Program-made: the position numbers and the translations under genes
Part shown: positions 36,089-38,201 of the stretch, piece by piece
Numbering within the stretch: the first letter of the stretch is position 1
Layout: each line of letters begins with the position of its first letter
The notes under the pieces: model-generated
The model's database searches: none
What the model saw: the letters and a program-made list of their open reading frames with translations, nothing else
What the model was told of the DNA's origin: nothing
Origin: a virus
Strand: one strand, 5' to 3'
IMG/VR virus record: IMGVR_UViG_3300043446_001588
Location: 1-38,201 of that record
Length of the DNA: 38,201 nucleotides

Positions 36089-36355
36089 TCAATAGTCGTC
36101 GTCTTCAGGATCGTGGTACCAGTTGGTCAAGTCGCCAATAGTACGATCCCAGTCAGGATGGTCGGCCTCCATACCTAGATGCTGGTTTGCAAAAAGTGCC
36201 GCAGCATCTTCAATGGCGAACGAAGAATCGTCAGGAGTTACACCAGCCTTACGAACCGCATAATCAGCGAATTCGTCAGCATGACGAGGGGCGCTAAACC
36301 GTCCACGATCTACCCGACGATGAGGGTGATCGCCGGTATCGTGTCCACGAGACAT
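36089..36355 (-). CDS. DTGDHP-tag protein 3 (88 aa)
   Basis: 88 residues. The N-terminus MSRGHDTGDHPHRRVDRGRF is the third copy of the shared module. The rest (DEFADYAVRKAGVTPDDSSF, AIEDAAALFANQHLGMEADH and an acidic end DPEDDDY) is a helical, acidic domain unlike the other two. An AGGG site precedes the ATG. It is part of the leftward small-gene operon. Confidence 0.65.
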   Translation of the reverse strand: MSRGHDTGDHPHRRVDRGRFSAPRHADEFADYAVRKAGVTPDDSSFAIEDAAALFANQHLGMEADHPDWDRTIGDLTNWYHDPEDDDY

Positions 36356-36366
36356 ACGATTTACCC

Positions 36367-36603
36367 TCAGTCCTCGTCGTAGTTGTACGGGTACTTGGGG
36401 CTGTTACCCACGCCAAATCGACCGGTATTGAAGTGGTCATTTCGGTTACGCTTGGCAACCTCACGCATGCCGACACGGTTTTCCTGCTCTTCGGTCATGT
36501 CGTTTTCTTTGCCACGAATTTCTTCTTCGGGAGCCTCAGCGCCACGATACTGCTTCGCTCGCTTTGGGTCCTTCTTCTGCTGGCGGCGATTACCGATGCC
36601 CAT
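36367..36603 (-). CDS. small basic then acidic protein (78 aa)
   Basis: 78 residues from ATG 36603, preceded by GGAAGG; an upstream in-frame start lacks a ribosome site. It begins MGIGNRRQQKKDPKRAKQYR (strongly basic) and continues EEEIRGKENDMTEEQENRVG. It ends KYPYNYDED. It has no predicted fold beyond helix and disorder. It is the first gene of the run of four leftward genes with short gaps. Confidence 0.6.
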   Translation of the reverse strand: MGIGNRRQQKKDPKRAKQYRGAEAPEEEIRGKENDMTEEQENRVGMREVAKRNRNDHFNTGRFGVGNSPKYPYNYDED

Positions 36604-36672
36604 CGTTTCAAACCTTCCTAAGGAATGAGTAATATTCCTATGTAGTATCTCATACTCTGATGAATCTACCAA

Positions 36673-36873
36673 TCAATAGAAAATGCCGAGACTGAGATAC
36701 GAGGCACGTTGGCTGTACTCAGTGACCATTTCCATCAATCGCTTGACGGCGGGGTCAGAAACCTCGTAGCCACGCTTGAGCAGTTCATCAAGATGCTGCT
36801 GATACTCATAGGACATGCCGTATAAGGCTTCGACAGTGTCGAATTGGGCGTTGCTATCATCGGTGATATGCAT
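36673..36873 (-). CDS. small helical protein (66 aa)
   Basis: 66 residues from ATG 36873 (or 68 from GTG 36879): MHITDDSNAQFDTVEALYGM, then SYEYQQHLDELLKRGYEVSD and PAVKRLMEMVTEYSQRASYL. It is mostly helical and amphipathic. CACAAT lies six bases before the ATG, matching the leaderless layout weakly. No family is recognised. Confidence 0.55.
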   Translation of the reverse strand: MHITDDSNAQFDTVEALYGMSYEYQQHLDELLKRGYEVSDPAVKRLMEMVTEYSQRASYLSLGIFY

Positions 36874-36879
36874 ATACAC

Positions 36880-37159
36880 ATTGTGTCACACAAGTGATAC
36901 ATATACTAAACTAGTGTTAAATATGTCACAGATGATTCATATAACAATGTTCAGTATTTCACCGAAAATTTAGAAAAAAAGTTCTAAATATGCTTTACAT
37001 GCAGGGCTGCTCCGCAGCAGTGCAGTATTACTGCATTACCGCAATGCGGGGCCGAGAAGAGACATAGCGTGTCCCCCTATAGGACCAAGAGGATGCCTAT
37101 CTATCCCTACAGTAGGAGGAGGGTCATTCTCAGGGCTAGCGCTCCTCTAGGAGGCCCGC
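36880..37159. other. 280-bp non-coding stretch with clustered palindromes
   Basis: No credible gene is seen in either strand. The left part (36880-36998) is A/T-rich. It includes ATTTAGAA-AAAAAG-TTCTAAAT (36968-36989). The centre has three consecutive palindromes: CTGCT/AGCAG (37007-37020), TGCAGTA/TACTGCA (37021-37035) and CCGCA/TGCGG (37039-37049). The right part has CTCCTCTAGGAGG (37142-37154), repeated on the opposite strand in the intergenic region near 28,873-28,885. It could be an origin, attachment site, terminator cluster or small RNA; none is proven. Confidence 0.5.
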
Positions 37160-37525
37160 CTAGTCCCACTCAACAGGAATATAGGTATCAGGATTGATGT
37201 CGGCTTGAGAGAACACCCTATGATGTCCTTCCATCAGTACCTTGTCGGGATCGCCCTTCGGACGCTTCGATCCATATAGGTCATCACTGTGTACCAGCGT
37301 CACAGGCTGCTTCACACCGTGCTTCTTGATGTCCTCATACAGCGAGTCATCTCCGTACTTCGACTCCCATAGTTTGTTGGAGCGGAACTCATCGAACGTC
37401 ATTGAGTCGCCCTCATCGGGATATTCTTCGAAGTCGATGTGACCGGTCTTTGCAGGGTCCGCTAGATCCCCCGCCCGTTCGAACAGGGTCAACTGGTTGG
37501 GGTTGATGACGTGTTCTGCGCCCAT
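37160..37525 (-). CDS. ParB-fold-like protein, paralogue B (121 aa)
   Basis: 121 residues from ATG 37525, overlapping the upstream stop (TGATG). It starts MGAEHVINPNQLTLFERAGD. It shares GDDSLYEDIKKHGVKQPVTL and LMEGHHRVFSQADINPDTYI with paralogue A. GHHRV lies at 100-104. The order of elements is that of the ParB N-terminal/sulphiredoxin fold. The end 'IPVEWD' is a conserved last strand. It was probably copied from its neighbour by tandem duplication. Confidence 0.72.
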   Translation of the reverse strand: MGAEHVINPNQLTLFERAGDLADPAKTGHIDFEEYPDEGDSMTFDEFRSNKLWESKYGDDSLYEDIKKHGVKQPVTLVHSDDLYGSKRPKGDPDKVLMEGHHRVFSQADINPDTYIPVEWD

Positions 37526-37941
37526 CACTTATCCGACCATTTCACTGGTACCCACGCCTTGGGGTTGATATCGGCCTGTGCGTAGACCCGGTGATGACCG
37601 TTATACAGCATCCCCCGACTGGGAACGTATCCGTTCTCCCTGTATAGAGAATCCTGTACCCTAGAATAACCTTTACCACGAAGAGTATTTACCTCTACAG
37701 GCTCTTTAACGCCCCGCTTGGCAATGTCGTTGTAGAGGGTGTCTTCCCCATGGAGGCCCTCCATGTGGTTCTCATCCATCTTCTGATTCCAAGTGTGCTC
37801 TTGGGCTTCCTCGGGCCAGTATCCGTACTCCAACTGAGTCGCATAAGCGTCGTTGGGATAGAACTTACCGGGATCGGCCAAGTCTTCAGCCCGCTCAAAT
37901 AGCGTCAGTTGGTCGGGGTTTATTACATGCTTTGCACCCAT
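37525..37941 (-). CDS. ParB-fold-like protein, paralogue A (138 aa)
   Basis: 138 residues starting MGAKHVINPDQLTLFERAED. It has the shared TLYNDIAKRGVKEPVEV and MLYNGHHRVYAQADINPKAW (GHHRV 115-119). It carries a 20-residue insertion (YATQLEYGYWPEEAQEHTWN) compared with paralogue B. An AGGGG site is placed before the ATG. The match to the ParB/Srx fold is by motif order. Whether it binds CTP, cuts DNA or simply binds DNA cannot be decided from sequence alone. Confidence 0.72.
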   Translation of the reverse strand: MGAKHVINPDQLTLFERAEDLADPGKFYPNDAYATQLEYGYWPEEAQEHTWNQKMDENHMEGLHGEDTLYNDIAKRGVKEPVEVNTLRGKGYSRVQDSLYRENGYVPSRGMLYNGHHRVYAQADINPKAWVPVKWSDK

Positions 37942-37950
37942 TACAGACCC

Positions 37951-38172
37951 CTACTGCGTTAAGGGTGGGGATTTAGGAAGTTCTACTTCCTTAGCAAGCA
38001 CACGGGCCGAGAAGATAGCGAGGTCGATATCACCGTTACACCCGCCGACAACCTTGTCGTTCTCGTTCAGGATGTGCCAGTCCTCGCTATCAAGGCGGTC
38101 AGAGACAATGGCGTACTGACCATTAGTCGATTCGTAGCGCTTGTCGTTGATCTTGGTAAATTCAAGAGCCAT
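37951..38172 (-). CDS. small beta-rich protein (73 aa)
   Basis: 73 residues starting MALEFTKINDKRYESTNGQY. It has strands AIVSDRLDSEDWHILNENDK and a helix IDLAIFSARVLAKEVELPKS. The start overlaps an upstream stop as TGATG. A GGAAG site precedes it. The layout (two strand pairs, then a helix) is similar in outline to the 49-residue DUF2188-like protein, but no family is recognised. Confidence 0.6.
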   Translation of the reverse strand: MALEFTKINDKRYESTNGQYAIVSDRLDSEDWHILNENDKVVGGCNGDIDLAIFSARVLAKEVELPKSPPLTQ

Positions 38173-38201
38173 CAGTCTTCCATCCCCGGTAGTTGCGGGT
38201 C
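38172..38201 (-). CDS. partial C-terminus of an upstream gene
   Basis: The last nine codons of a frame cut by the window edge: DPQLPGMED then TGA. The stop overlaps the ATG of the next gene (TGATG). Short, so identity cannot be judged. Confidence 0.4.
   Translation of the reverse strand, partial: DPQLPGMED

Noticed and set aside
36999-37067. 22-codon rightward frame after TATGCT in the palindrome cluster
   Set aside because: Too short, no Shine-Dalgarno, the hexamer-to-ATG gap is only four bases, and palindromes explain the bases better.
37074-37172. 33-codon rightward frame (MPIYPYSRRRV...)
   Set aside because: No promoter or convincing ribosome site, and it overlaps the end of the ParB-like gene on the other strand.

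Overview
The window is a near-gapless stretch of a tailed-phage genome with a contractile (myovirus-type) tail. The structural genes run right to left on the minus strand. They are terminase large subunit, portal, scaffold, major capsid protein, an appendage block (PKD, collar and collagen-like genes), neck proteins, tail sheath, tail tube, a tail assembly chaperone, a tape measure-like protein and a LysM/hub-like baseplate protein cut by the left edge. No tRNA, rRNA, integrase, transposase or CRISPR array was seen. The base composition looks roughly balanced by eye. A secreted Rpf-type lysozyme, many start codons 6-8 bases behind a -10 hexamer with no Shine-Dalgarno (leaderless mRNAs, common in Actinobacteria), an Arr-like enzyme and many small zinc-knuckle proteins point to an actinobacterial host. 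That assignment is an inference.

Layout. (1) 1-6.7 kb: baseplate, tape measure with an embedded M15 peptidase, a two-frame chaperone (possible programmed frameshift), tube and sheath. (2) 6.7-11.2 kb: tail completion and neck-like proteins, with two fibre genes between them. (3) 11.2-19.3 kb: appendages, comprising three tandem tail-collar genes, a 1005-residue collagen-like protein, a BppU-like protein, a collar fibre with a ladder of HxH motifs, and a PKD protein. This block lies between the capsid and neck genes, so some products may be head fibres or neck whiskers. (4) 19.3-28.8 kb: capsid, scaffold, portal and terminase, with small accessory genes on both strands between portal and terminase, including an Arr-like gene flanked by 19-bp direct repeats. 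(5) 29-31 kb: a leftward operon headed by the Rpf-like protein and containing a KTSC protein. (6) 31.1-34.6 kb: mixed strands, with a rightward two-domain endolysin and a dCMP deaminase facing a leftward phosphoesterase. (7) 34.6-38.2 kb: leftward small genes, including three ParB-fold-like paralogues and three proteins sharing a 17-residue N-terminal module fused to unrelated tails. A 280-bp non-coding stretch with clustered palindromes lies here.

The virion genes are packed as one leftward transcription block with 1-4 base stop/start overlaps (TGATG, TAATG, ATGA) and good Shine-Dalgarno sites. The accessory genes instead use short individual promoters, often with the -10 hexamer exactly 6 bases before the start codon. 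The most unusual points are the shared N-terminal module on unrelated small proteins, the repeat-flanked Arr-like cassette, the leaderless promoter series, the frame-shifted tail chaperone, the ParB-like trio, and a rightward terminator embedded in an oppositely oriented gene.
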